From the NCBI GenBank assembly GCA_040757295.1, contig JBFLXH010000001.1, positions 62,001-126,000 of the forward strand: DNA of 64,000 bases, in the 5' to 3' direction. The notes beneath the pieces are model-generated. The model did no database searches. It saw only the letters and a list, made by a program, of their open reading frames with translations, and had not been told where the DNA came from. Shown here one piece after another: positions 16,143 through 25,572 of this stretch. This DNA is from JAGXSE01 sp040757295 (lineage in GTDB: Bacteria; Bacillota; PH28-bin88). The number at the start of each line of letters is the position of its first letter. Positions within the stretch are counted from its first letter, which is position 1. Both the position numbers and the translations under genes were made by a program.

Positions 16143-17687
16143 TTGAAAAAAAACGTATTTATTGGCGCTGATATTGGGACAGGCAGTTGTAAGGTAGTAG
16201 CCTTTGACCAGGGGGGTGCCATGCTGGCTCTCCAATCTCTGGAATACCCCACTATCTTCCCCCAATCCGGGTGGGCCGAACAAGACCCCAAAGTTGTTTT
16301 AAACTCCCTGGTCAAATGCCTCAAACTTGTCGTTGATGAAGTTAAAAGCCTTAATTACCAGATTGGGGCTATTGGACTCAGTTCGGTCTTCCACAGCGTA
16401 CTGGCGGTAGACAAAAATAACGAACCCCTTACCAACTGTTTAATCTGGGCTGACAGCCGCAGCATCGGGTTGGTGGAAGAGATTAAGCAGGCTACCCCAC
16501 CCCATGCCTGGTACAGCCGTACCGGATGCCAGCTGCACCCGATGTACCCGCCAGGCAAGATCCTGTGGTGGAAGCTTAATATGCCCGAAACTTTTGATAA
16601 GACCGCCAAATTCTTATCCATTAAAGAATATGTTGTGGCAGAGTTTTTTGGCGCATACCTGGTAGATACCTCCCTGGCCTCGGCTTCCGGTTTGTTTAAC
16701 TTTAACACATTGACCTGGGATACAGAAATCCTGGACTATTTGGGCATTTCCTCCAGCCACCTGTCAGAGCCCGTGTCCCCTCAGACAGTCCTCAGGAGTC
16801 TCAAACCCCATTGGGCCGCCGCCACAGGCATCGACCCTTCCATCCCCTGGGTAATCGGCGCGGGGGATGGGGTCTTGTCAAGCGTCGGTACCGGGTCAGT
16901 GATTCCCGGTGTGATGACAGCCATGATCGGCACCAGCGGAGCGTTGCGGGTGCTGTCACCCATACCCCGGGTAGACCCTAAGGGGCGCACCTGGTGCTAC
17001 CACCTGACTGGCGACATGTGGGTCTTGGGGGGAGCCATCAACAGCGGCGGTATTGTCTATCGTTGGTTTCGCGACAACTTTGCCGGCGAGTTCAAACAGG
17101 GAGGAGAACCTCTGTCTTATGAAATTTTGAACAAGATGGTGGATGCGGTCCCTCTGGGGGCGGCCGGGATGATGTTTTTGCCCCACCTTTCCGGGGAACG
17201 CAGCCCATACTGGAATGCCAATGCCAGAGGCGTCCTCTTCGGTGTCGGGTTAGAGCATGGTAAACCCCATTTAGCCCGGGCGATTATAGAAGGCATTACC
17301 TGCGCCATGTACAGCGTGTTTATCGCCCTGGAAGAGCTGACTGGCCAATCCCAAGAAATCCGGGCCACCGGCGGCTTTGCCCGGTCAAGGACCTGGCTCC
17401 AGATCATGAGTGATGTTTTTGGCCGGGAAGTCAGCGTACCTCAGGTTGTGGAGGGGTCTGCCTTCGGAGCCGCCATCTTGGCCATGGTTGCCCTGGGCTA
17501 TCTACCCTCGGTTCAGTCTGCCAGGGAAATGGTCACCATCGGGGAGGCCTTCCAACCGAAGTTGGCCAACAACGAGAAATACCGGAAGCTGTTTGCCTTA
17601 TATGAACGCATCTACTGGAAGCTGCAAGAAGAGTTTGCAATTATGGCTGAATTAAGAAAAGAACTGGCCGGAGGTGGAACCAGGTGA
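16143..17687 (+). CDS. FGGY-family carbohydrate kinase, gluconokinase/xylulokinase-like
   Basis: 514-residue sugar kinase of the FGGY family. GADIGTGSCK (phosphate 1), the ATP-binding AMIGTSGALRV segment, LPHLSGERSPYWN and the late RATGGFARS are all present, and length is normal. It phosphorylates a sugar or sugar acid with ATP; the LarA, IlvD/Edd and hydroxyacid dehydrogenase neighbours favour an aldonate such as gluconate. TTG start at 16143 with AGGAGGTG 5 bases upstream. Its stop overlaps the next start by four bases (GTGA), so translation is coupled. Confidence 0.85.
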   Translation: MKKNVFIGADIGTGSCKVVAFDQGGAMLALQSLEYPTIFPQSGWAEQDPKVVLNSLVKCLKLVVDEVKSLNYQIGAIGLSSVFHSVLAVDKNNEPLTNCLIWADSRSIGLVEEIKQATPPHAWYSRTGCQLHPMYPPGKILWWKLNMPETFDKTAKFLSIKEYVVAEFFGAYLVDTSLASASGLFNFNTLTWDTEILDYLGISSSHLSEPVSPQTVLRSLKPHWAAATGIDPSIPWVIGAGDGVLSSVGTGSVIPGVMTAMIGTSGALRVLSPIPRVDPKGRTWCYHLTGDMWVLGGAINSGGIVYRWFRDNFAGEFKQGGEPLSYEILNKMVDAVPLGAAGMMFLPHLSGERSPYWNANARGVLFGVGLEHGKPHLARAIIEGITCAMYSVFIALEELTGQSQEIRATGGFARSRTWLQIMSDVFGREVSVPQVVEGSAFGAAILAMVALGYLPSVQSAREMVTIGEAFQPKLANNEKYRKLFALYERIYWKLQEEFAIMAELRKELAGGGTR

Positions 17688-19312
17688 ACACTCTGAATAA
17701 GACAATTCCCCCGTATCAGAGGGCTATCGTCAAAAGCCACCTGTGTTCCAACGGGATTGGGCTTAAACAGCTGGACCGCCCGTTAATCGCCGTGGCCAAC
17801 TCCTGGAACGACATTGTTCCGGGGCATGTTCATTTAAGACAAGTGGCGGAAAAAGTAAAACAGGGTATTCTAACCGCGGGAGGGTACCCCCTGGAGTTTA
17901 ACACCATCGCTGTCTGTGACGGCATTGCCCAAGGCCACCTGGGGATGAAATACTCCCTCCCCAGCCGGGAAATCATTGCTGATTCGGTTGAAATCATGGT
18001 TAGGGCTCACGGTATTTTTGATGGAATAGTATTGATCGCTTCCTGTGACAAAATAGTGCCTGCCATGCTAATGGCGGCTGCCAGGCTTAATCTGCCCGCC
18101 ATCGTGGTCACAGGTGGCCCCATGACTAACCGGATTACCCCGAAGGAATCAAAAAAGGCCCGCCAATCCTTTCTGGCAGGAGCTATTGATGAAACGGAGC
18201 TGGTTTGCCGGACCCTGGAATACTACCCCGGACCCGGCATTTGCCCCTTTTTGGGAACAGCTAATACCATGTGCATTCTTACCGAAGCCTTAGGCATGAG
18301 TTTACCTGGCATGGCGCTGGCTCCCGCAAACTCGGCGCGAGCCATGCACCTGGCTGAATTAAGCGGCCAGCGTGCGGTCGAACTGGTCAGAGAACAGGTG
18401 CATCCTAGGCAGATCCTGACCAGGGAGGCTCTGGCGAACGCCATTACTGTCCTTGCGGCTATGGGAGGTTCTTTAAACAGCGTCCTGCACCTGTTGGCCT
18501 TAGGGGCAGAAGCCGGGGTCCCTTTAACTCTGGCAGATTTTCACCGGATCAGTTCCAAAACCCCGCTGTTGACTGCTATCGTTCCCAACAGCTTGGACCA
18601 TACCGTAAAGGACCTGGAAGAGGCAGGCGGGCTAAAGGGATTGATGCAGGAGCTTAGGCCCCTCCTGCACATGGACTGCATAACCGTTACGGGACGGCAA
18701 ATAAGCGAAATCCTGCAGGAACCTGTGCCGATTAACCACAAGGTTATCCGTCCACTAAAAGACCCCTTGGCTAAGGAAGGGGGCATCGTAGTTCTTAAGG
18801 GCAGCTTAGCTCCTGATGGCGCCCTGGTAAAAGTATCTGCCCTGACGGAAGAAACAAGGCTTTTCCGAGGCCCTGCCAGGGTCTTCAATTCTGAAGAGGA
18901 AGCCATTGAAGCAAGCCACCAAAAACTGATTCAAGAAGGAGATGTGGTGGTTGTCCGGGGAGAAGGTCCCATTGGCGGGCCTGGCATGCGGGAATTGCAT
19001 CGCCTGACCGAAATCCTGCAACAGATCCCGTCTACCGCGGTGGTAACCGATGGGCGTTTTTCCGGAGCTACCGGCGGCCTTGCCGTTGGATACGTTTCAC
19101 CGGAAGCCGCTGCCGGAGGCCCCATTGGTCTGGTCCAGGATGGGGATATGGTAGAAATAGACACCCGCCAGGGAAGGCTAGCCCTGTTGGTAGACCCTGA
19201 GGAATTGAGCCGGCGTTCAATCCAACTGGAGCAAAAAGAAGTCCCGGCCGGCTATCTACGGGCTTACGGAGAACAGGTTACTACGGTTAACCGGGGAGCG
19301 GTTCGCAAATAG
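17684..19312 (+). CDS. IlvD/Edd-family iron-sulfur dehydratase, probable sugar-acid dehydratase
   Basis: 542-residue dehydratase of the dihydroxyacid/6-phosphogluconate/aldonate family. Cluster ligand segments are seen at AVCDGIAQGHLGMKYSLPS, IASCDKIVPAML and PGICPFLGTANTM, with the C-terminal TDGRFSGATGG. It removes water from a 2,3-dihydroxy acid to give a 2-keto-3-deoxy acid. The neighbouring kinase and a KDPG aldolase elsewhere in the window (32050) favour a sugar-acid role over valine/isoleucine synthesis. GTG start overlapping the kinase stop. Confidence 0.85.
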   Translation: MNTLNKTIPPYQRAIVKSHLCSNGIGLKQLDRPLIAVANSWNDIVPGHVHLRQVAEKVKQGILTAGGYPLEFNTIAVCDGIAQGHLGMKYSLPSREIIADSVEIMVRAHGIFDGIVLIASCDKIVPAMLMAAARLNLPAIVVTGGPMTNRITPKESKKARQSFLAGAIDETELVCRTLEYYPGPGICPFLGTANTMCILTEALGMSLPGMALAPANSARAMHLAELSGQRAVELVREQVHPRQILTREALANAITVLAAMGGSLNSVLHLLALGAEAGVPLTLADFHRISSKTPLLTAIVPNSLDHTVKDLEEAGGLKGLMQELRPLLHMDCITVTGRQISEILQEPVPINHKVIRPLKDPLAKEGGIVVLKGSLAPDGALVKVSALTEETRLFRGPARVFNSEEEAIEASHQKLIQEGDVVVVRGEGPIGGPGMRELHRLTEILQQIPSTAVVTDGRFSGATGGLAVGYVSPEAAAGGPIGLVQDGDMVEIDTRQGRLALLVDPEELSRRSIQLEQKEVPAGYLRAYGEQVTTVNRGAVRK

Positions 19313-19340
19313 ATTTCCAGGTTTGAACAGGAGGTAGCGT

Positions 19341-20300
19341 ATGACTAAAATTCTGGTAACAGCCTTATCCTTTAGCAAATATAGCAAGGAGCCCATTGAA
19401 ATTTTGAAAAAGGCAGGGTGCGAAGTGGTTTGGAATCCCACCGGCCTGCCCCTGAATGAAGACCAGTTATGCCAACTGGTTGCTGACTGCGAAGGGATCA
19501 TTGTCGGGGTTGATCCCATCACCCGCCAGGTGTTGGAAGCGGGGAAGAAACTGAAAGTAGTCGCTAAGCACGGGGTAGGCGTTGATAATATCGATATCCA
19601 GGCTGCCGCCCTTCTTGGCATTCAGGTAACCAACGGACCCGATACCAACAGCGAAGCAGTGGCAGATTTGACTTTCGGCCTCTTGCTGGCTGCCGCCAGA
19701 AGCATTCCCTTTGCGGACAAGAGTACCCGGGAAGGAAAGTGGCCCCGCCTGGTCGGCCCCGAACTCTACCGCAAGAAACTAGGCATTTTAGGCCTAGGGG
19801 CCATTGGCAAGCGGGTTGCCAAGCGGGCTACCGGTTTCTCTATGGAGATCCTGGCCTATGATGTTTATCAGGATACCGCCTTTGCCGCGGCACATAATGT
19901 CCGGTATGCCTCCCTGGAGGAAGTACTCCGGGAGAGCGACTTTGTTACCCTTAACCTCCCCCTCTTGCCTGACACCAGGGAGATCATTAACGAAAGAACC
20001 CTGGCCATGATGAAACCGAACGCCTATCTGGTGAATACAGCCAGAGGTGAGCTAATTGATGAAAGAGCATTATGCAAAGCCTTGAAATCAGGCCAGCTGG
20101 CCGGCGCCGCCCTGGACGCCTTCATTCAGGAACCCCCCCCGGCAGACCTACCCCTGCTGCAGCTGCCGAATGTAGTTGTCACGCCGCACATGGGCGCCTA
20201 TTCCTATGAAGCTAACCGCAACATGGGAATGGCAGCAGCGGTGAACATTCTGGCTGTCTTGAGGGGCGAAACCCCGCCAAACCTGGTTAAACCCAAATAA
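19341..20300 (+). CDS. D-isomer-specific 2-hydroxyacid dehydrogenase
   Basis: 319-residue NAD(P)-linked dehydrogenase of the phosphoglycerate/glyoxylate reductase family. GILGLGAIGKRVA is the nucleotide fold; NTARGELID (Arg), the Glu in FIQEPPP and TPHMGAYS (His) supply the catalytic triad. There is no ACT or regulatory domain, so it is not full-length SerA. It closes the LarA operon and may interconvert the epimerised hydroxyacid with its 2-oxo form. AGGAGG lies 7-8 bases before ATG. Confidence 0.87.
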   Translation: MTKILVTALSFSKYSKEPIEILKKAGCEVVWNPTGLPLNEDQLCQLVADCEGIIVGVDPITRQVLEAGKKLKVVAKHGVGVDNIDIQAAALLGIQVTNGPDTNSEAVADLTFGLLLAAARSIPFADKSTREGKWPRLVGPELYRKKLGILGLGAIGKRVAKRATGFSMEILAYDVYQDTAFAAAHNVRYASLEEVLRESDFVTLNLPLLPDTREIINERTLAMMKPNAYLVNTARGELIDERALCKALKSGQLAGAALDAFIQEPPPADLPLLQLPNVVVTPHMGAYSYEANRNMGMAAAVNILAVLRGETPPNLVKPK

Positions 20301-20314
20301 ACGTGTACTGATGA

Positions 20315-20348
20315 CTAACCCCCGGGTCTCAAAATCCCCGGGGGTTAG
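20315..20348. terminator. strong hairpin between convergent genes
   Basis: Perfect 12-bp stem CTAACCCCCGGG / CCCGGGGGTTAG with a 10-base loop, placed between the stop codons of the convergent hydroxyacid dehydrogenase and NifU-like genes. Neither strand has a clear T tract after it, so intrinsic termination is likely but not textbook. Confidence 0.55.
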
Positions 20349-20349
20349 C

Positions 20350-20574
20350 TTATTGAACGGCCTTTACTTCTTTCACTTCGGGCACTTGCTCTTTCAGCAC
20401 CCGCTCAATACCCATTTTCAGTGTCATTGCCGCGCCAGGGCAACCGGAACAAGCCCCTCTTAAGCGCACTTGAACTACTCCGTCTTCGCTCACATCCACT
20501 AATTGAACATCCCCGCCGTCCCTCTGCAGGAGCGGGCGAACTCTTTGCAGAGCTGCTTCAACTTTTTCCCGCAA
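20350..20574 (-). CDS. NifU C-terminal-domain (Nfu-type) iron-sulfur scaffold
   Basis: 74-residue Nfu domain protein with the CSGCPGA CxxC that bridges a [4Fe-4S] cluster between two subunits, plus the typical RPLLQRDGGDVQLV start. It delivers clusters to client proteins in the cytoplasm. Monocistronic, convergent with the LarA operon. AGTTGAT-type upstream sequence gives only a modest ribosome site. Confidence 0.9.
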   Translation of the reverse strand: MREKVEAALQRVRPLLQRDGGDVQLVDVSEDGVVQVRLRGACSGCPGAAMTLKMGIERVLKEQVPEVKEVKAVQ

Positions 20575-20740
20575 AACTAATCAACTCCCTTCTGATGGGC
20601 ATCATTATAACACATTTCTTTGGATATATGTAAATAGTATTTGAGATTTATTGCCAAGCCAGTTGGAACATGCCACAATTAAGGCGTGGCCAAAATATGC
20701 TTGGTTGCATAAAACTGCGCCCCAGGCAATCAACGAGAGG

Positions 20741-22504
20741 ATGTTCGTTTTGGGACAATTCCTGGCCTTGCGGGAGTTTTTTGCTAAACACAAAGATAAA
20801 TACTTATTGGGCCTGGCCTGCCTGCTGCTGGTTGACCTGATGCAGCTCTTGGTGCCCCAAGTAATCAGGAGGTTTACCGACACTTTGGCAGACAAAAACG
20901 GCAGCCCCAGCGACATAGCATTTTTCTCGCTGATTCTGGCAGGGCTTGCCTTAGTCATCGCTGTGTTCCGCTTTCTTTGGCGGTATTATATCAGTGGGTC
21001 TTCCCGCCAACTGGAATACTGGCTCCGCCATAAGCTTTTTTCCCACCTTTTGCTCCTTTCACCCAAATTTTATGACCACCATAAGACCGGAAATCTGATG
21101 GCCCTGGCTACCAATGATGTAATCGCCGTCCGCATGGCTTTTGGTTTTGGCCTGGTGATGCTGGTAGATGCTGTTGTCATCACCCTGGCAGCCATATTTT
21201 TTATGGCCAGGATTCATCCTGTATTAACCTTATTAGCCCTGCTCCCCCTGCCTTTGATGGTAGCTGTGGTTTCCCGGCTCGGCAAGGTCATCCACCAAAG
21301 GTTTAAGGATGTTCAGCAAGCCATCGGAAGCTTAACTGAGCGTGTCCAGGAAAACATATCCGGCATCCGGGTAATCCAGGCCTTTGCACAGGAAAAAACC
21401 GAAGTACGCCGGTTTACTGACAAAGCCCAAAAAATAATGGCTGCCAATCTGCGTTTAACCAAGGTTTCCGGGGCTTTGTTTCCGTTGGTCCATCTTCTGG
21501 CCTCTTTTGCTTTTTTAATTTTGCTAGGATATGGGGGTTTGATGGTATTCCGGCAGGAAATCTCCTTAGGCGATTTCGTGGCCTTTAACGGGTACCTGGG
21601 GATGCTGTTTTGGCCTATGATGGCCTTGGGATGGGTAATCAACCTCCTACAGCGAGGCCTTGCGTCAATGGGCAGGATCAACGAGATCCTGGCCATCCCA
21701 GCAGAGATAAAGGACATCCCAAGGGTCCATCCCAAGAACCTTCGGGGAGAAATCACAGTCAGAGGCTTATCCTTTGCCTATTCAGCCTCCTTACCCCCCC
21801 TGTTGAAGGATATTAATATTTCCTTGCCTGCCGGAGGTACTCTGGGAGTCACGGGCCATACCGGCAGCGGAAAAACTACTTTGTTAAATCTGTTCGTCCG
21901 GCTGTATGATCCTCCACCCGGAACCATCTTCATTGACGGTTATGACGTAAAAGACCTTCCTTTAGGGTGGCTGAGGGAAAAAATCGGCTATGTCCCGCAG
22001 GATGCCTTTCTTTTTTCTGCTACTGTAGCGGAAAATATTGCCATGGCTTCCGGCGCCAGCTCCCAACAGGTGGAGGAAGCGGCCCGCAGGGCCCAGCTGG
22101 AACCAGACCCAAGAGCTTTCCCCGAAAGGCTGGATACCCTGGTAGGAGAAAGGGGCGTCACCCTCTCCGGTGGGCAAAAACAGAGAGTGGCCATTGCCAG
22201 GGCCTTAGTAAAAAACCCTGTTGTCCTGATTATGGATGACAGTCTCTCTGCTGTTGACGCGGCTACAGAAGAAAAGATCCTTTCCGAGCTAAGTCAGACC
22301 AGACGTGGGCGCTCCACAACCATTATTGTTTCCCACCGCATTGCCGCCATCCAACATGCTGATCAAATTGTCGTGCTGGAACAGGGGCGGGTAGCCGAGC
22401 GGGGGGACCATTTCCAATTACTGGCCCAAAAAGGGATTTACCACCGCCTATATCAACAGCAGCTCTTGGAGCAAAAACTAGCCGCGCAAGGTGGAGGTGA
22501 TTAG
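20741..22504 (+). CDS. ABC exporter half-transporter, degenerate-site subunit (YheI/LmrC-like)
   Basis: About 587 residues: a six-helix exporter membrane domain, then a nucleotide-binding domain with GHTGSGKTT (Walker A), TLSGGQKQR (signature) and VLIMDDSLSAVD. Walker B ends in Asp-Asp instead of Asp-Glu, so its ATP site is probably the non-catalytic one, as in heterodimeric exporters. The start is uncertain: ATG at 20741 touches GAGAGG, and TTG at 20750 is 9 bases after it. It lies three bases upstream of its partner gene. The substrate (drug or lipid) is unknown. Confidence 0.85.
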   Translation: MFVLGQFLALREFFAKHKDKYLLGLACLLLVDLMQLLVPQVIRRFTDTLADKNGSPSDIAFFSLILAGLALVIAVFRFLWRYYISGSSRQLEYWLRHKLFSHLLLLSPKFYDHHKTGNLMALATNDVIAVRMAFGFGLVMLVDAVVITLAAIFFMARIHPVLTLLALLPLPLMVAVVSRLGKVIHQRFKDVQQAIGSLTERVQENISGIRVIQAFAQEKTEVRRFTDKAQKIMAANLRLTKVSGALFPLVHLLASFAFLILLGYGGLMVFRQEISLGDFVAFNGYLGMLFWPMMALGWVINLLQRGLASMGRINEILAIPAEIKDIPRVHPKNLRGEITVRGLSFAYSASLPPLLKDINISLPAGGTLGVTGHTGSGKTTLLNLFVRLYDPPPGTIFIDGYDVKDLPLGWLREKIGYVPQDAFLFSATVAENIAMASGASSQQVEEAARRAQLEPDPRAFPERLDTLVGERGVTLSGGQKQRVAIARALVKNPVVLIMDDSLSAVDAATEEKILSELSQTRRGRSTTIIVSHRIAAIQHADQIVVLEQGRVAERGDHFQLLAQKGIYHRLYQQQLLEQKLAAQGGGD

Positions 22505-22507
22505 GCT

Positions 22508-24364
22508 GTGGATAGGTTGGCAAAAGACTTTCGGGAAGAGGAAGCCTTAGGAAAAGCCTATGACGCCAGGCTAATGAAAAGACTGATGGGGTATGCCCGC
22601 CCTTACTGGCTACTGCTCTTCTTGGCGATAATGCTTTTAGCTTTGATCACGGTTACTGACCTGGTAAGGCCGATAATAATTCAGCGGGCAATTGACAATT
22701 ATCTGACAGCCGGCCTTGCGCCGGAGGAAACGGCCAGAGGGATCACTCTTTTAACCTCCCTCTATCTGATTGCTGTCATCGCAAATTTTGTCTTGAGTTA
22801 TGGCCAGGCCTACACCTTACAATATACCGGGCAGCGCATCATTTTGGATATCAGGTGTCAGATTTTTTCCCACCTGGAGGGAATGTCCCTTTCCTTTTTT
22901 GACAGGAACCCGGTTGGCCGTTTGGTTACCAGGGTCACCAACGACACGGAAACCCTGAATGAAATGTACACCAGTGTGCTGGTCAACCTGTTCCGTGACG
23001 TTTTTTTGCTTTTAGGAATTGTAATTGTAATGCTAAAACTCGATCCCTTTCTTGCCTTGATTTCTTTTACCGGCATTCCGGTAGTGCTGATAGCGGCAGC
23101 CTTTTATCAACGCTATGCCCGGGCCGCTTACCGGCAGGTACGCACCTCCCTTGCCAGGCTGAACGCCTTTTTATCTGAACACCTCTCAGGAATGCGCATC
23201 ATTCAAGTCTTTAACCGGCAGCAAGCAAAATTGGCAGAGTTTGACCAGGCAAACAATGAACACCTGCAGGCCAGCATGAAGGAACTGCGGGCCTATGCTG
23301 TTTTCCGGCCGGCAATCGACTTGATTTATGCCTTGGTATTGGCCCTCCTAATCTGGTACGGCGGCGGGCAAGTGATCCAAAACCGGGTCGAATTCGGGGT
23401 GCTGTACGCCTTTATCCTATATTTAGAGCAATTTTTTCGCCCCCTTAATGATTTGGCGGAGAAATACTCAATCCTCCAGTCGGCCATGGCTTCATCCGAA
23501 AGGATTTTCCAGCTGTTGGACACCCAACCGCAAATCCTTGACCGTCCTGACGCCAAACCCCTCAGGGAAGTCAAGGGATTGATCGAATTTAAAAACGTGT
23601 GGTTCGCTTATAATCCTGGAGAGTGGGTACTAAAAGATGTTACCTTCCGGATTGAACCTGGGCAAACAGTTGCCCTGGTTGGGCCTACGGGCTCAGGGAA
23701 GACATCGGTTATAAACCTGATTAACCGCTTGTATGAGGCCCAAAAGGGGTCAATACACTTAGATGGAGAAAATATTAAGAACTATTGCCTGCGGGATTTG
23801 CGTAAGCAGATCAGCAGCGTTTTGCAGGATGTCTTCCTGTTTTCCGGGGATATTAAGGACAATATTCGCTTGTTTAATCAAGAAGTTCCCCTGGAAAGGG
23901 TAAAAGAGGTCGCCAATTATGTCAATGCCCATGAGTTTATTGCCAGACTTCCCAATGGTTACGAGGAAGAAGTTGTCGAGCGGGGAGCAACCCTTTCCAC
24001 CGGCCAGCGCCAATTATTATCCTTTGCCAGAGCCCTGGCTTTAAATTCCGGCATCTTGATCCTTGATGAAGCCACCGCCAGCATTGATTCTGAAACAGAG
24101 CATCTTATTCAAACGGCTTTAAGCAGAATTACCAAAAACCGCACAACTATTATAATTGCGCACCGGCTATCAACCGTCCAGCAAGCAGATAAAATAATTG
24201 TCCTCTGTAAAGGACGGATAGCAGAAGAAGGAACCCACCAGGAGTTGCTGGAAAAAGGGGGGCTTTACAGTCAAATGTATGAACTGCAACAAGTTGATAA
24301 TCTTTTCACCGGGTATCGGACCACAGGCGATAAAATTTGCGTCCCAATAACCCCAAGGGGATGA
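22508..24364 (+). CDS. ABC exporter half-transporter, catalytic subunit (YheH/LmrD-like)
   Basis: 618-residue partner: exporter membrane domain with SLSFFDRNPVGRLVTRVTNDTE, Walker A GPTGSGKTS, signature TLSTGQRQLLSFARA and canonical Walker B ILILDEATASID. The LSTGQ signature variant pairs with the degenerate site of the preceding subunit. GTG at 22508 has GGAGGTGA about 8 bases upstream. The last 20 residues overlap the convergent DUF4349 pseudogene by 59 bases, so the natural C-terminus may have been extended. Confidence 0.87.
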   Translation: MDRLAKDFREEEALGKAYDARLMKRLMGYARPYWLLLFLAIMLLALITVTDLVRPIIIQRAIDNYLTAGLAPEETARGITLLTSLYLIAVIANFVLSYGQAYTLQYTGQRIILDIRCQIFSHLEGMSLSFFDRNPVGRLVTRVTNDTETLNEMYTSVLVNLFRDVFLLLGIVIVMLKLDPFLALISFTGIPVVLIAAAFYQRYARAAYRQVRTSLARLNAFLSEHLSGMRIIQVFNRQQAKLAEFDQANNEHLQASMKELRAYAVFRPAIDLIYALVLALLIWYGGGQVIQNRVEFGVLYAFILYLEQFFRPLNDLAEKYSILQSAMASSERIFQLLDTQPQILDRPDAKPLREVKGLIEFKNVWFAYNPGEWVLKDVTFRIEPGQTVALVGPTGSGKTSVINLINRLYEAQKGSIHLDGENIKNYCLRDLRKQISSVLQDVFLFSGDIKDNIRLFNQEVPLERVKEVANYVNAHEFIARLPNGYEEEVVERGATLSTGQRQLLSFARALALNSGILILDEATASIDSETEHLIQTALSRITKNRTTIIIAHRLSTVQQADKIIVLCKGRIAEEGTHQELLEKGGLYSQMYELQQVDNLFTGYRTTGDKICVPITPRG

Positions 24365-25088
24365 TCAATACCAAAAGAGGCAGGAAGCCGGAAAAAAAGA
24401 CGATCAAATCGCCGCCGGTCCTGATTACCAGGTTAATGCTGCTGATAAAAGAGCGGACACTGCGTTCAAACACGCCCAGATTCTTGGTATTGACAGCTAT
24501 CATGTGCTTATCCAAGGCAATTAAACTCAGATTAATGGTTGAATAGCTTACCCTGTCTTTCAGGTATTTTAGTCTGCCGGTTGCGGCCTCAATTTCTCCC
24601 CGGACCCTCTCCAGTTCTTTTTCAACCCTGAGGACTTCTTCCACATTTTTTGCCTGGCTCAGGATTTCTCTCAAACGTTCTTCCTGCCGGGTCAGGTTGG
24701 TGATCCTGGCTTCCAGATCCAGGTATTCCTTGGTTACATCGTTGGTATAAGTACGGCGGTATTTGACTGTTCCTAATTCTTCAATTTCCCCCAAGACTAG
24801 AGCATACTTGTCAGACGGTACCCGCAGGACCATGCTGGCTCTGCCGCTGCCATGCTCTGTGCTGGCGAAGGAGGTATCTGCAACAATCCCGCCCAAGGAC
24901 TCTACCCGTTACTCCAACTTGCTGATAACTTGGCTAAGTTCCTTCACTTCCAGCGTGATTTCAGCGTTTTTGATTATCTTTTGCACTCCCAGTTCCGCAG
25001 CGATAGCACTGCTGCCTGTCCCGGGCGGCTGGGCCTGTCCTGTCTGTGCCGCCTTGGATTCGCTTGCCGTGGGCGCTGCTCTCTCCAT
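24306..25088 (-). pseudogene. DUF4349 protein gene interrupted by an in-frame stop
   Basis: Reading from ATG 25088 the frame gives about 60 residues (ending ELSQVISKLE), then TAA at 24909-24911, then RVESLGGIVADTSF and 190 more residues including EYLDLEARITNLTRQEERL, coiled coil, GRLKYLKDRVSYSTINLSL and a C-terminal membrane helix. This is a continuous DUF4349 protein apart from the stop, which a single C-to-T change of a CAA codon would create. The usual N-terminal lipoprotein signal is also missing, replaced by a repeat element. The downstream part could in principle restart at TTG 24896 but has no ribosome site. Confidence 0.75.
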
Positions 25089-25105
25089 AATTATATTTGT
25101 GAAAA

Positions 25106-25136
25106 TGCGACAGCTTGAGAACCGTCCCCTGTCGCA
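25106..25136. repeat. short inverted repeat element with CCGTCCCC core
   Basis: TGCGACA at 25106-25112 and TGTCGCA at 25130-25136 bracket a sequence containing GAACCGTCCCC, the same core as the repeat block at 2914-3031. It lies where the signal peptide of the DUF4349 gene should be. Confidence 0.6.
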
Positions 25137-25224
25137 TCCACTTTTTCTTGACAGTCGTACAATCGGGGTGTTAACATCCTAATAGGAAAATGATCGGTAA
25201 TTCACAAGGCTCCCCAAGTTCCCT

Positions 25225-25506
25225 GTGGAAGCGGGTGAGATTTTGCACTCCACACTGCCGGTAATTCTAGGGTTGCACCTCTTGGTACTGGCGCTTAACG
25301 TACCGATGGGTTTTTGGCGCGCCAGCGCCTCCAAGTTTTCCCTGTACTGGTTTTTAGCTATCCATCTGACTATTCCCTTGATCATTGCAATCAGAATAAG
25401 TACAGGTCTAAGCTTTAGCTTAGTCCCACTCTTAATCTTTGCTGCCATTTTTGGTCAGGGTCTGGGTAGCCGGGTTTACCGCTGGGTTGACCGAACCGCC
25501 ATGTGA
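25225..25506 (+). CDS. small hypothetical membrane protein
   Basis: 93 residues with three hydrophobic segments (around 12-28, 41-57 and 63-78) and a short basic tail; no recognised domain. The nominal GTG start lacks a clear ribosome site, and a TTG seven codons in is an alternative. It is followed by a good terminator, which supports expression. Convergent with livF. Confidence 0.5.
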   Translation: MEAGEILHSTLPVILGLHLLVLALNVPMGFWRASASKFSLYWFLAIHLTIPLIIAIRISTGLSFSLVPLLIFAAIFGQGLGSRVYRWVDRTAM

Positions 25507-25530
25507 AGAGGGTTGTTGAAATCCTTTGAA

Positions 25531-25560
25531 AAAAGTCCGGCACAGCCGGACTTTTGTTTT
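25531..25560. terminator. bidirectional Rho-independent terminator
   Basis: AAAAGTCCGGC / GCCGGACTTTT, an 11-bp stem with an ACA loop at 25531-25555. The plus strand continues into TGTTTT and the minus strand has TTTT plus T-rich sequence, so it serves both the small membrane protein gene and livF. Confidence 0.85.
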
Positions 25561-25572
25561 GCAATTGGTTTT

